Notes: a model not told the origin generated them from the sequence alone. A stretch of DNA of 33,263 bases from an uncultured Paracoccaceae bacterium (GCA_947497985.1 CANMIX010000020.1:1-33263); one strand, 5' to 3'; shown: positions 8,833 to 17,254, numbered from the stretch's first letter. Translations and numbers: made by a program.

Positions 8833-9738
8833 CTAGGTATGCGCAGTAAGAATTGCATCAAAAATGTGCGATTCCGCGGGTGAAAGGGGTTTTCTTTCGT
8901 TCCGTGACAAGCAAATAGGGACATCAAAGCAAAAAATTTCGGGGCGGAGAACCTTCATTTCACCGTTTTTGACCCAGCTTTCAGCGTAATTTTTTGGCAA
9001 AAAGCCGACACAACTGCCGCTTAAAATAAAGTGCGCCAACCCTTCCATTTGAAAAGCAACTGCAAGCGCAGTGCTTTTAAAAAAGGACGAATATGGGGTG
9101 AACACTGAGACGAAGCCCCGGCGAACATAGCGCTGTTTTGCGACGATATTCAGCGTGAGGCTATCGTCCTCCCAGTCAAACAATGGATGTTGCTTGCCGC
9201 AGTATAGCAACTGCTTTTCGACGAAGAGTGGCGTTTGCTTAACATGTCTGCGCTCCCGAAACTGCGGTGTTATTGCAAGAGTGGTTTTCCCTTGAATCAA
9301 TTGCTCTTCAACTTGGTCGGGGGATGCAACCCCGAGCGAAATCCTTAGGTCTGACGAGGTTTTAAGAGCTTCCTGGATCGCTAAACTAAGGTGGAAATCA
9401 GGATTTGTAATTAAGTTATCAACCACCCCGATCGAAATTTCCCCAACGATCTGATCCTTCAATTGGGCTATTTGGCTGTGATAGCTGTCAATCGAAGTCA
9501 TCATTGACTTAGAGGCTTCGTACACTGCTCTGCCGCGCGAAGTTAGTTTAAAGCCTGCGCGTCCGCGCGTGCATAACTTAAACCCAATACGCGTTTCCAA
9601 GTCTGACATGTAAGCGCTGACGGTTGAACGCGACAGATTAAGTTCAGGCAGTGCTTGCGAAAACCCGCCGCAGTTCACGATCGTGCAGAAAACCCTCAGC
9701 AACTTGATGTCGATGTCAGATAGGTTTGACGCTGACAT
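8833..9738 (-). CDS. LysR-family transcriptional regulator
   Basis: This 301-residue LysR-type regulator has an N-terminal winged helix-turn-helix (about residues 8-67: DIKLLRVFCTIVNCGGFSQA, then LSRSTVSAYMSDLETRIGFKL). It is followed by an effector domain of the periplasmic-binding-protein fold (GEISIGVVDNLITNP onward). I chose the ATG at 9738 because LysR proteins normally begin within about 10 residues of the helix-turn-helix. The frame extends to 9807, but the added 23 residues would run through an A/T-rich palindromic promoter region. It is divergent from the ureohydrolase gene, 106 bp away, and probably activates that operon in response to its substrate. Confidence 0.9.
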   Translation of the reverse strand: MSASNLSDIDIKLLRVFCTIVNCGGFSQALPELNLSRSTVSAYMSDLETRIGFKLCTRGRAGFKLTSRGRAVYEASKSMMTSIDSYHSQIAQLKDQIVGEISIGVVDNLITNPDFHLSLAIQEALKTSSDLRISLGVASPDQVEEQLIQGKTTLAITPQFRERRHVKQTPLFVEKQLLYCGKQHPLFDWEDDSLTLNIVAKQRYVRRGFVSVFTPYSSFFKSTALAVAFQMEGLAHFILSGSCVGFLPKNYAESWVKNGEMKVLRPEIFCFDVPICLSRNERKPLSPAESHIFDAILTAHT

Positions 9739-9792
9739 TATGTCCAGATTACCCAAACTATTATCCAATAATGTCGCGTTTATCAGATCAAT

Positions 9793-9810
9793 AATATGAG
9801 TCAACATATT
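9793..9810. promoter_or_regulatory. Palindrome in LysR/ureohydrolase intergenic region
   Basis: AATATG and CATATT form a perfect inverted repeat with a 6-nt spacer, 34 bp before the ureohydrolase start. A second short palindrome, ATTAT-CCA-ATAAT, lies at 9760-9772. Both sit between divergent regulator and target genes, as expected for LysR-type binding sites. The assignment to this LysR is inferred from position only. Confidence 0.5.
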
Positions 9811-9844
9811 TAGGAATTACGCAAAGAGAATAGCGGGACTGCAC

Positions 9845-10828
9845 ATGAAGAACGCCTCCTTTCAGCCAATACCAGGAATGGAAACGCCGAGGTTCGCCGG
9901 CATGCCCACTTTCATGCGCTTGCCGCATCTTGAGCTTGAAGACGCTTTGGCCGCCGAGACAGATATAGGGCTTGTTGGCGTTCCATTTGATGGAGGCACA
10001 TCCAATCGTCCAGGCACTCGCCATGGGCCGCGTCAGCTGCGCGACCTTTCAACCATGATCCGCACAACGCATCCCAGAAACGGGATTAATCCGTTTGCCC
10101 TGTGCAATTGCGCCGATCTGGGTGACGCACCGGTGAACCCGATTGATGTCATGGCGAGCCTTGATCTTATCACGGGTTACTATGAAAAACTGGTCGCAAA
10201 AAAAATCATGCCAATGACAGCTGGCGGTGATCATTTGATTTCGTTTCCTATTTTGCGGGCACTGGGAGCTGCCGAACCCGTTGGGATGATCCATTTCGAT
10301 GCACATACGGATATGAACGACGTGTATTTTGGGAATAGCTATTACACGCATGGAACTCCGTTTAGGCGCGCTATTGAGGGCGGTTTTCTTGATCCGAAAC
10401 GCACGGTTCAAATCGGGATACGTGGCATCAAATATGACGTATCTGATTTTGGCTGGGCGCTCGAACAAGGGGTGCGTATCATTGAGATTGACGAATGTTT
10501 TGAGCGCGGGATTGAATCTGTCATGGAAGAAGCCCGCGATATTGTTGGCCAAAAGCCAACTTATGTGAGCTTTGACATCGATTGTATTGATCCAGCCTTT
10601 GCTCCTGGCACCGGAACGCCAGAAATCGGCGGCTTTACGACCTATCAGGCCCAACAAATGGTGCGTGCCCTGGAAGGGTTAAACTTAATCGGCGCTGACC
10701 TGGTCGAAGTGTCACCCCCATTTGACCAATCCGGCGGAACGGCCTGGGTCGGCGTATCCATCATGTTCGAACTTCTCTGTGTTTTGGCGCATGCCCGCCA
10801 TACCCAAACAAATGAACCAACTTCTTGA
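9845..10828 (+). CDS. Ureohydrolase (agmatinase/guanidinobutyrase/arginase superfamily)
   Basis: This 327-residue enzyme has all six di-manganese ligands of the ureohydrolase superfamily: His130 (GGDH), Asp152, His154 and Asp156 (DAHTD), and Asp244 and Asp246 (FDIDCIDP). The family splits the guanidino group to release urea, from agmatine, arginine, guanidinobutyrate, guanidinopropionate or similar. The long N-terminus, the SNRPGTRHGPRQLR block and the THGTPFRRAIEGG segment fit the agmatinase/guanidinobutyrase branch better than true arginase, but exact substrate choice cannot be set by eye. It heads a rightward operon with an ABC importer (26 bp to the next gene) under a divergent LysR. This points to catabolism of an imported guanidino compound as a nitrogen or carbon source. 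Confidence 0.88.
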   Translation: MKNASFQPIPGMETPRFAGMPTFMRLPHLELEDALAAETDIGLVGVPFDGGTSNRPGTRHGPRQLRDLSTMIRTTHPRNGINPFALCNCADLGDAPVNPIDVMASLDLITGYYEKLVAKKIMPMTAGGDHLISFPILRALGAAEPVGMIHFDAHTDMNDVYFGNSYYTHGTPFRRAIEGGFLDPKRTVQIGIRGIKYDVSDFGWALEQGVRIIEIDECFERGIESVMEEARDIVGQKPTYVSFDIDCIDPAFAPGTGTPEIGGFTTYQAQQMVRALEGLNLIGADLVEVSPPFDQSGGTAWVGVSIMFELLCVLAHARHTQTNEPTS

Positions 10829-10854
10829 TCACATTCCTCGAAATGGAGACAACA

Positions 10855-11706
10855 ATGACTGTGTTGAATGATATCTTAAAAGGGTGCAGCCGCGGCCTCA
10901 GCGCTGCAGCGCTCACCTGCATTATCTCGGTGCCAGCTTTTGCGGACACCGTACTGGACACCGTTATGGCAGCGGGTAAAATCACGGTTGCAACCGAAGT
11001 TGCTTACCCTCCTATGGAATTTCTGCGCGACGGCGAAGTAGTTGGTTACGGCAAAGACATCCTAGATCTTGTGATCGCGGATATGGCTGTCGAGCTGGAT
11101 CAACTTCAGTTGCCATGGGATGGGATTTTGGCAGGCGTATTGGCCAAGAAATATGATTTGGTTGCGACCTCCGTGGCGATCAAAGAAGACCGTGTTGATA
11201 AATACGCATTCACCCGTCCCCTTGCCGTCGCAGAAACAATGTTGGTCAAGCGCGACGGTGACACGAGCCTGACAGAACTGTCGAATGCCAACGGAACGAT
11301 CATCGGAGTAGAACTTGGGTCCTCTCAGGCGCAAGAAGTTGAAGCTTTGGATGCAGAGTTAAAAGCCGCTGGCGGCAATGGCTTTGATGCAATACGCGGC
11401 TTCAAATCCACCGATGACATGCGCCTGGCACTTGCCAACCGCCAAATTGATCTGGCCACCGTTCCCTCTTTCTCTCTTGCAACGATGCAAGAGCAACGCC
11501 CCGGTATTTTTGAACAATTCGTAAATATCGGCGACGGAACGCTTTTTGCATGGGTCGTGCATCCTGACGGTGCAGACCTGCGCGACAAGATCAATGCAAG
11601 CATCGAAAAACTGGAGGCAAACGGAACGCTGTCTGAACTGCAGATGAAGTGGTTTGGCTTCGAAATGGACCTGCCAGAAGACTATCTGCCTGCAGGCGCT
11701 CTATAA
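10855..11706 (+). CDS. Periplasmic binding protein of polar amino-acid/guanidino-type ABC importer
   Basis: This 283-residue family-3 solute-binding protein has an N-terminal signal peptide ending at VPAFA. The mature part shows VLDTVMAAGKITVATEVAYP, EVVGYGKDILDLV, LPWDGILAGVLAKKYDLVATSVAIKEDR and RDKINASIEKLEANGTLSELQMKWFG, all normal for this family. The ATG at 10855 has GGAG 6 nt upstream; an in-frame TTG at 10825 overlaps the ureohydrolase stop and lacks support. It follows the ureohydrolase gene by 26 bp, so I infer that it captures that enzyme's substrate or a close relative. A strong hairpin separates it from the permease genes. Confidence 0.9.
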   Translation: MTVLNDILKGCSRGLSAAALTCIISVPAFADTVLDTVMAAGKITVATEVAYPPMEFLRDGEVVGYGKDILDLVIADMAVELDQLQLPWDGILAGVLAKKYDLVATSVAIKEDRVDKYAFTRPLAVAETMLVKRDGDTSLTELSNANGTIIGVELGSSQAQEVEALDAELKAAGGNGFDAIRGFKSTDDMRLALANRQIDLATVPSFSLATMQEQRPGIFEQFVNIGDGTLFAWVVHPDGADLRDKINASIEKLEANGTLSELQMKWFGFEMDLPEDYLPAGAL

Positions 11707-11719
11707 CAAATAAATACCT

Positions 11720-11748
11720 GTTCCGGCTGTGGCGGTCACGGCCGGAAC
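11720..11748 (+). terminator. Intercistronic hairpin between binding-protein and permease genes
   Basis: GTTCCGGC pairs perfectly with GCCGGAAC. The stem continues inward through a T-G pair and GTG/CAC to a 5-nt loop, making a 12-bp stem. There is no T-tract after it, so full termination is unlikely. It probably protects the upstream binding-protein mRNA or reduces read-through into the permease genes. Confidence 0.65.
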
Positions 11749-11778
11749 GAGATCTGCCAAACAAAGCGGATGTGAACC

Positions 11779-12441
11779 ATGGACCTCCAATATCTTGAAA
11801 TACTGCCACGCACTGAGCCTTTGTTCATTGGAATGCTCTATACAATCTTCGTAGGCATCATTGCGTGTCTAGTAGGTATCATTGTTGGCACCGCATTGCT
11901 GATGATGCGCAACAATCGCATTTGGATCGTCAGATTCATCGCAAACGCCTATGGCAGCTTCATTCGCGGCACTCCTGCGCTGGTTCAAATCTTGATTTTC
12001 TACTACGCGCTTGCGCCTTTAACCGGCATTAACATCGGCCCGGTTACCGCCGGGATCATGGCGGTTGGTTTCAACAGTGGCGCTTACGTTGCCGAGATCT
12101 TACGCGGGGGCCTGAGCCGCATTCCAAAGGGCCAGTTTGAAGCGGCTGCGGCGCTGGGACTTCCCAAACACAAAGTTTGGTTCAAAGTGATCCTGCCTCA
12201 GGTGTTTCATTCGGTCATTCCTCTTTTGGTCAATGAGTTCACTATGGTCATCAAGATCACCCCACTGCTTTCGACCATCACCCTCGTCGAACTGACCCGC
12301 GCGTCTCAGATGCTTTACAACGAAACCTTTCGGCCCGTTGAAGTGCTAACGATCACGGCGCTCATCTACTTTGTGATCTGTTACGCAATTAGCCATTTCG
12401 GTGAAGTCCTTCAAAGACGTTCATTGAAATTCCGGCCATAG
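11779..12441 (+). CDS. Polar amino-acid ABC permease 1 (HisM/GlnP type)
   Basis: This 220-residue membrane protein has the five-helix HisM/GlnP-type layout. It contains the conserved AYGSFIRGTPALVQILIFYY segment and the EAA loop GGLSRIPKGQFEAAAALGLPKHKVWFKVILPQ. The length is typical for single-domain permeases of polar amino-acid importers. It follows the binding protein after 72 bp containing a hairpin, and precedes the second permease by 9 bp. It is expected to pair with that permease in the inner membrane and to couple to the ATPase at 13152. Confidence 0.92.
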   Translation: MDLQYLEILPRTEPLFIGMLYTIFVGIIACLVGIIVGTALLMMRNNRIWIVRFIANAYGSFIRGTPALVQILIFYYALAPLTGINIGPVTAGIMAVGFNSGAYVAEILRGGLSRIPKGQFEAAAALGLPKHKVWFKVILPQVFHSVIPLLVNEFTMVIKITPLLSTITLVELTRASQMLYNETFRPVEVLTITALIYFVICYAISHFGEVLQRRSLKFRP

Positions 12442-12450
12442 GGGGCAACC

Positions 12451-13131
12451 ATGGAATTCGATTTCTTAGCCATCTGGGACCATCGTGACATCCTGATTGC
12501 AGGTGTCTTAACAACGCTCCTTATCTCGCTCATATCGATCCCGATCGCGATCATCTTGGGAGCCGGCACCTGCCTGCTTCGTATTTCCCCCAAACGAACC
12601 ATGCGCTGGCCTGCTGTGGCATATATTGAGCTAATGCGGAACATTCCGCTGCTGATCTTAATCTTTATGGTTTTTTATGCCCTGCCTTTCTACGGCATAC
12701 GCATATCGGGCTTTACCACAGGCATAATCTGCCTCTCTGCCTATGGCGCGGCCTATTTCGCGGAAATTTTCCGTGGCGGGGTCGAAGCCGTGCCAAAGGG
12801 ACAATTTGAAGCGTCCCGCGCCTTGGGCCTCAAATATGGCTTTTATATGCGGCGCGTGATCTTTCCTCAGCTTTACAGTTACGTGTTCCCTCCGGGTTCA
12901 AACATCGCTCTGACCATGATCAAAGAATCTTCGCTATTGTCGATGATTACCGTGACAGAGCTCACCTATGCCGCAAGTGATATCAATGGACGCACATTCG
13001 CCCCAGTTGAGACATTCGCGACAATTGCTCTGATCTATTGGGGTATTTCGACTCTGTTTCTGAAACTTGCAGGCAGCACTCAAGCACGGCTTGGCGCTCA
13101 CGACTCAAATTCTGCAATTGCCCTGCGCTGA
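12451..13131 (+). CDS. Polar amino-acid ABC permease 2 (HisM/GlnP type)
   Basis: This 226-residue membrane protein is the second permease of the importer. It shows the typical [20 protein letters not shown] block and the EAA loop [33 protein letters not shown] strong ribosome binding site (GGGGG) precedes the ATG at 12451. It is only distantly similar to permease 1 outside the core motifs, which fits a heterodimeric pore. The ATPase gene begins 20 bp downstream. Confidence 0.92.
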   Translation: MEFDFLAIWDHRDILIAGVLTTLLISLISIPIAIILGAGTCLLRISPKRTMRWPAVAYIELMRNIPLLILIFMVFYALPFYGIRISGFTTGIICLSAYGAAYFAEIFRGGVEAVPKGQFEASRALGLKYGFYMRRVIFPQLYSYVFPPGSNIALTMIKESSLLSMITVTELTYAASDINGRTFAPVETFATIALIYWGISTLFLKLAGSTQARLGAHDSNSAIALR

Positions 13132-13151
13132 TATCGAAGGATGACCTGAAG

Positions 13152-13910
13152 ATGACGACAGCTCTCGAAGACCGAAGGGTTACGATCAAAATCCACAACA
13201 TGAACAAGTGGTATGGTGACTTTCACGTGTTGAAAGGGATTAATCTCAATGTCCGCGAAGGGGAACGTATCGTCATATGTGGCCCATCTGGGTCTGGTAA
13301 ATCCACGTTGATCCGTTGCATCAACCGGCTTGAAGAACACAAAGATGGCGACATTTTCGTAGACGGAACGCCCCTTACAGACGACACAAAGAACATCGAC
13401 CAGATCCGGTCTGAAGTGGGCATGTGTTTCCAACAGTTCAATCTCTTCCCGCATTTGACGATTTTAGAGAATTGCCTTCTGGCCCCCATGTCCGTGCGCA
13501 AGATGTCCCTCAATGCAGCAACCAATATTGCGATGAAATATCTTGAGAAGGTCAAAATCCCGGATCAAGCAGACAAATACCCAAATCAACTTTCCGGAGG
13601 CCAACAACAACGCGTTGCCATTGCCCGCGCCTTGTGCATGCAGCCGCAAGTCATGTTGTTTGATGAGCCGACATCCGCACTTGACCCAGAGATGATTGGC
13701 GAAGTACTGGAGACCATGGAAGAATTGGCGGGTGAAGGGATGACAATGATCTGCGTCACCCATGAGATGGGGTTTGCGCGCAAAGTCGCGGATCGCATTG
13801 TGTTCATGGATAAAGGGCAGATTGTTGAGATCAACGATCCCGAAACTTTCTTTGATGCGCCCAAAGAAGAGCGAACAAAGACCTTTTTGACCCAAGTTTT
13901 ACAGCACTGA
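13152..13910 (+). CDS. Polar amino-acid ABC transporter ATPase (GlnQ/HisP-like)
   Basis: This 252-residue ABC ATPase has Walker [10 protein letters not shown], signature LSGGQQQR, Walker [15 protein letters not shown] and switch His VTHEMG. I chose the ATG at 13152 ([10 protein letters not shown]), which follows the permease stop by 20 bp. The frame is open back to 13038, but that would overlap the permease gene deeply and add residues foreign to the family. It completes the importer operon. Its sequence is strikingly close to the first ATPase at 2964-3710 (for example [16 protein letters not shown] and [28 protein letters not shown]), so the two probably arose by duplication or belong to one subfamily. 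Confidence 0.93.
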   Translation: MTTALEDRRVTIKIHNMNKWYGDFHVLKGINLNVREGERIVICGPSGSGKSTLIRCINRLEEHKDGDIFVDGTPLTDDTKNIDQIRSEVGMCFQQFNLFPHLTILENCLLAPMSVRKMSLNAATNIAMKYLEKVKIPDQADKYPNQLSGGQQQRVAIARALCMQPQVMLFDEPTSALDPEMIGEVLETMEELAGEGMTMICVTHEMGFARKVADRIVFMDKGQIVEINDPETFFDAPKEERTKTFLTQVLQH

Positions 13911-14186
13911 ATTGTAAAAAGCGTTGCTTCGGTGTCCTGAAACGTCACCCGCAAACTAAATCAACTGAAACCTACGACCTGCGTTGAGGCCTGAGAGCGG
14001 TCGCCTAAATCTATCTGTGTCGAGTTGGGCGGTCCTGGCCATGGTCAACGTCAGCTTCATGCAGTTTACGATTGTTGGTGCGATGTGCAGCATTTTGCGC
14101 TTTGGGCTCGCACTTCGGTTTCGCCGCTGCGAAGTCGTAGGTCTGTTCTAAATCGGCGAACGGCGCGTGCCGTCCGCCAACATGGG
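13911..14186. other. Intergenic space between convergent genes
   Basis: This 276-bp gap separates the importer operon from the leftward recombinase gene. I found no gene and no hairpin with a T-tract. A short stretch near 14095-14130 (GCGCTTTGGGCTCGCACTTCGG) resembles the TGGGCT-type repeat phrase found in other gaps. Confidence 0.4.
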
Positions 14187-14819
14187 TCAAATGTCGATCC
14201 GCTCAGCGATGCTCAGAGCATCTTCCAGTTCAACACCAAGGTAACGAACTGTGCTATCGACCTTCGTATGGCCAAGCAAAAGCTGCACTGCGCGAAGGTT
14301 GCCCGTTTTGCGGTAGATTTCGGCAGCCTTGGTCCGGCGGAGTGAATGAGTGCCATAAGCGCTCGGCTCTAACCCAATCGATGTCACCCAATCACGGACG
14401 AGCCGACCGTATTGTCGCGTTGAGATGTGTGGTCGATCGTGAAAACGGCTTGGAAACATGAACTGGCAAGCAAACATCTCAGGCGACTTAACCCATACTA
14501 AGACCGAAGCGCGCGTGTTTTCTGTCAGTTCGAACTGCACCGGCTTTTTGGTTTTGCTTTGGATCACCGATACCCGTTCGCGGACGCGATCTTCTTTCAC
14601 TAGGTCCGTGACGGTGAGTTTGACCAGATCACAACCGCGCAATTTGCTATCAATCGCAACGTTGAACAGCGCAAGGTCGCGGAGATAGCTGGCAAGTTCA
14701 AGGCGTGCGCGGATCGCCCAGACCTGTTTGGGAAGCAGCGGACGTTTCTGTCCGATGATCCGCCCTTTGTTCCAGGCTTTGCGCTTAGGGGTGACTGCAG
14801 GAAGTTGGACTCTTGGCAT
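14187..14819 (-). CDS. Short tyrosine recombinase/integrase
   Basis: This 210-residue protein contains the complete tyrosine-recombinase catalytic set: Arg61 (SKLRGCDL), Lys89 (IQSKTKKP), His158 and Arg161 (GTHSLRRTK), His184 (LLGHTKV) and the nucleophile Tyr193 (VRYLGVE). It lacks a large separate arm-binding domain, so it is essentially a catalytic domain with a short basic N-terminus. The ATG at 14819 has GGAGGG 7 nt upstream; the longer frame to 14861 has no such signal. No excisionase, replication or cargo genes adjoin it, and I did not find flanking att-like direct repeats. Proteins very like this are frequent as solitary genes in Rhodobacteraceae. Its natural substrate site is unknown to me. 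Confidence 0.9.
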   Translation of the reverse strand: MPRVQLPAVTPKRKAWNKGRIIGQKRPLLPKQVWAIRARLELASYLRDLALFNVAIDSKLRGCDLVKLTVTDLVKEDRVRERVSVIQSKTKKPVQFELTENTRASVLVWVKSPEMFACQFMFPSRFHDRPHISTRQYGRLVRDWVTSIGLEPSAYGTHSLRRTKAAEIYRKTGNLRAVQLLLGHTKVDSTVRYLGVELEDALSIAERIDI

Positions 14820-15028
14820 AACATGCCCTCCAATCCTCCCCCCAAACCCAGACATCAGCACCGCGCTGACGCCAAAAACATAGCATCGGATTGAATGACC
14901 GGTGTCAGACGGAACTAGGACGGGCTATTTCTGCGGGCGCAGTAGGCAGCTCAGAGCCCGCTTTGACCAATGCTGCGCTTTGCATGAATGACCGTACCAA
15001 ATTCTAAGGTGTCCTTACACCGCATTTG

Positions 15029-15054
15029 CCAACGGCCCTAAAAAAGGCCGTTGG
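15029..15054. terminator. Perfect 9-bp hairpin downstream of DoxX-like gene
   Basis: CCAACGGCC and GGCCGTTGG form a perfect 9-bp stem with a CTAAAAAA loop, 18 bp beyond the DoxX-like stop codon. The T-tract after the stem is weak on either strand, so this may be an imperfect intrinsic terminator or an mRNA 3'-end stabiliser. Confidence 0.6.
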
Positions 15055-15071
15055 CGTGTTTGGGTGCCGTT

Positions 15072-16040
15072 TTAGGAAATCTGGCTTTCATCACCAAATA
15101 GGGCAGTCTTTGGATTTCTGAACAACGAACCGATCTGGAACGCATCTCCACCTGAGAAACGGACCAAGAGGGCGCATGCGGCTAGAAATGCAAACTCTCT
15201 TTTGATCGCATTAAGGTTGTCCCAGACCGACTTGGCCAGATCCAGTTTGCCAAAACAGTAGATTGATAGAACTAGAAACGCGGCAATTGCGGCAAATCGA
15301 ACCGCGTGACCAGATAGCAGTACAGCACCAATTGCTATGGAAATCATTGGGAAACCAATCCAAGATTTCACATGGTCGAGGCCAAAGAAAAATCCGCCTG
15401 CAAGAAAGACAATGCCCACGGACAGGCGCATCAATAGCCCTAAGGAGGCCCAGCCACCGGACACGGTCACCGATCCGCGACCAAAAAGCGTGTGGTCCAA
15501 GCTAAACTTTCCTGACCCAACCGTAGCTAAGGCAAAACAGAAACCAGACAGGCTGATATCTCGGATTTGCACGATAAGCGCTGGCGTCAGGTAAGTTGCA
15601 TCGGTCAGCACTTGGTTTGGCGTCGTGACGACGGGAAGGGCTGCTACAAAGGACCACATCAAGAGGGCAAAGATTATTGCGAGCGGACGGACAAAAATGC
15701 CTAGAAACAGGGCAACCCCGGCGAACAACTCAAATCCTGATAGGGCTGTCATAAAGGCCCAAGGCGTCAGAGGACCATCCGCAAACAGGTAACTTTGGAA
15801 GAATTCGTTGATGTAGCCATTGGGTGCCAAATAGCGGCTGGTCAAGGCCGCGGCGCGGTCCGGATCAAGAGCACGAGATAACTTCCACCATCCGCCGACA
15901 ATGAATACTGATCCAATGCCAAATCGCAAAATAAGCGCGATCAAGCTAATGTTTTGCAGGGACAACTGACTGGGCCCTGCTGAGTTGAGGTATTGCCATA
16001 GCTGTTTTGCGTCCAGCATGGACGTTTTTTGCTGTGTCAT
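15072..16040 (-). CDS. Tandem DoxX/DoxD-like integral membrane protein
   Basis: This 322-residue polytopic membrane protein has a duplicated DoxX-like pattern: RFGIGSVFIVGGWWKL near residue 40 and RLSVGIVFLAGGFFFGLDHV near residue 205. Each begins a bundle of about four helices. DoxX/DoxD (TQO small subunit) proteins are linked to quinone-dependent oxidation of sulfur compounds or to redox complexes in the inner membrane, but many family members have no known role. The start at 16040 has GGAG 8 nt upstream. A small membrane-anchored gene lies just upstream on the same strand (62-bp gap), and an ArsR repressor lies further upstream. No partner oxidoreductase is next to it, so function is open. 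Confidence 0.8.
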   Translation of the reverse strand: MTQQKTSMLDAKQLWQYLNSAGPSQLSLQNISLIALILRFGIGSVFIVGGWWKLSRALDPDRAAALTSRYLAPNGYINEFFQSYLFADGPLTPWAFMTALSGFELFAGVALFLGIFVRPLAIIFALLMWSFVAALPVVTTPNQVLTDATYLTPALIVQIRDISLSGFCFALATVGSGKFSLDHTLFGRGSVTVSGGWASLGLLMRLSVGIVFLAGGFFFGLDHVKSWIGFPMISIAIGAVLLSGHAVRFAAIAAFLVLSIYCFGKLDLAKSVWDNLNAIKREFAFLAACALLVRFSGGDAFQIGSLFRNPKTALFGDESQIS

Positions 16041-16102
16041 TCAGACACTCCGAAATATGAATGTAGAAGAAAAAGCAGCCGCTTGCGGCATGCTTGCGAC
16101 GT

Positions 16103-16447
16103 TTAAGCGTATTTCGGAGGCTTTGGTTCGATACTGATGGCCTGCCCGGCAAGCGTCAGAGTTAGGATGGGCCAGTTTACAGACCAGGCCTTGCGCACCA
16201 GAACGATCTTGGTCGGGTTGGCAGATACACACGCGTTCGCATTACACAACATGCTATCGACAACGCACTGGCCGTTGCATGGCGACACTGAATGATCGCC
16301 CATGGTCTGCTCAACGGTAACTGAACTATTTACCAACTGATCGGAGACCTGCGTTCCCCATATGTGCAAATTGCCCATACACAGAATGCCAGCCAGGGCC
16401 ATCCAACAGACAATATTGCGCGAAAAAAGTACCAGTTTATTTAACAT
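16103..16447 (-). CDS. Small membrane-anchored, Cys-containing hypothetical protein
   Basis: This 114-residue protein is unknown to me. It begins with a hydrophobic segment (about residues 10-32, NIVCWMALAGILCMGNLHIWG) that could be a signal anchor. A presumed periplasmic part follows with four cysteines in CNGQC and CNANAC, a spacing that could form disulfides or bind metal. A mildly hydrophobic stretch lies near the C-terminus. AAGAAG upstream of the ATG can serve as ribosome binding site. It lies 62 bp before the DoxX-like gene on the same strand and is probably co-transcribed with it. Confidence 0.6.
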   Translation of the reverse strand: MLNKLVLFSRNIVCWMALAGILCMGNLHIWGTQVSDQLVNSSVTVEQTMGDHSVSPCNGQCVVDSMLCNANACVSANPTKIVLVRKAWSVNWPILTLTLAGQAISIEPKPPKYA

Positions 16448-16921
16448 AACGTGCTTCTTTGCAGTTGGTCACCTACTGGACACTGCATAAAAACGATTCC
16501 TATGAGCTTCAATTCAAACAAATGTCATTGCCACACCGGTTGAAGCAGGAGCCATCCACCCCATCGGGTTTATGAGGCAGCCAACATCCTGATCCAGCGT
16601 GCGGCGCGCTTCTCACCACTCAAAGCCTGGGCTAACCGAAAGCAGGCATGGTCGTCGAACGACTTTTCAAAGCACATAATTGACACTGTTGTGCAGTGCT
16701 GCACGGGGCGCAGGTCTGCCGAGGCGCGAAGGTCTGCATTCCGCCCGGGCGGTTGGCAGCGACATCTGAAGCAGGCGCAGAACGAATGTCTTGGTTGGGC
16801 TGACAGCAGTAACAAAGCGGCGGAGGTTGCCTCTGGTTTTGCTGCAGACGCGTTGCCGCGCCGCCGCAAGTCGGCTGTGAGCCCAAAGTGTAGGAAATCG
16901 TCAGTGCAGCGGATGACCGCT
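16448..16921. other. Intergenic region holding a 90-bp repeat
   Basis: This 474-bp gap lies between the small membrane gene and the ArsR gene. The only structure I can support is the repeat at 16796-16885, listed separately. Short frames on both strands run through the repeat and are not credible genes. Confidence 0.5.
16796..16885 (-). repeat. 90-bp intergenic repeat, copy 1
   Basis: The element starts TGGGCTGA and ends TGAGCCCA, so it has near-perfect inverted ends, and is exactly 90 bp. Its reverse complement matches the copy at 24735-24824 well over the first 35 nt (TGGGCTCA, then CGACTTGCGGCGGCGC against GGACTTGCGGCGGTGC) and again at the far end. It looks like a non-coding, MITE-like or hairpin-forming dispersed repeat. 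Confidence 0.65.
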
Positions 16922-17254
16922 CTAGGAAATTAACTCCGCGCCTAACTGTGCAACGGCTTTTTCAATCCGTTCCCGATCTGGCTTGTAGAAAACCCAATTC
17001 TTGATCTGTTTCGATGTAACAAGCTTGGCGTCAGCCAAGACTTTCATATGTGACGTTACCGTTGGTTGGGTCAGGCCAATCTTCTGAGTGATAAAGCCCA
17101 CACAGACGCCATCCTCGATCAGATCGCCATCTCGCTGAGGCGGAAAATGGTCGGTCGGCGAAAGAATCCACTTGAGGATTTGCAATCGATTTTCATTGCT
17201 GAGGGCCTTGAGCATATCCAAGGTTGACGGATCATAAGTCATATTGATAACCAT
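16922..17254 (-). CDS. ArsR-family transcriptional repressor (first copy)
   Basis: This 110-residue winged-helix protein has the ArsR pattern LKALSNENRLQILKWIL, then GLTQPTVTSHMKVLADAKLVTSKQIKNWVFYK. There is one Cys in the middle (DGVCVGF) but no clear metal-site CxC on the DNA-reading helix, so the sensed signal is unknown. The start may be the ATG at 17254 (GGAAGGG 11 nt upstream) or the ATG at 17242; both give the same domain. A perfect 12-bp palindrome overlaps the upstream start and lies between this gene and the divergent decarboxylase gene. I infer that it represses itself and the decarboxylase. Confidence 0.88.
   Translation of the reverse strand: MVINMTYDPSTLDMLKALSNENRLQILKWILSPTDHFPPQRDGDLIEDGVCVGFITQKIGLTQPTVTSHMKVLADAKLVTSKQIKNWVFYKPDRERIEKAVAQLGAELIS

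Noticed and set aside
10049-10657. Leftward 202-codon frame
   Set aside because: It lies wholly inside the ureohydrolase gene, whose active-site residues are all intact.
13038-13151. N-terminal extension of the second ATPase
   Set aside because: It overlaps the permease gene deeply and adds residues absent from the family; the ATG at 13152 fits.
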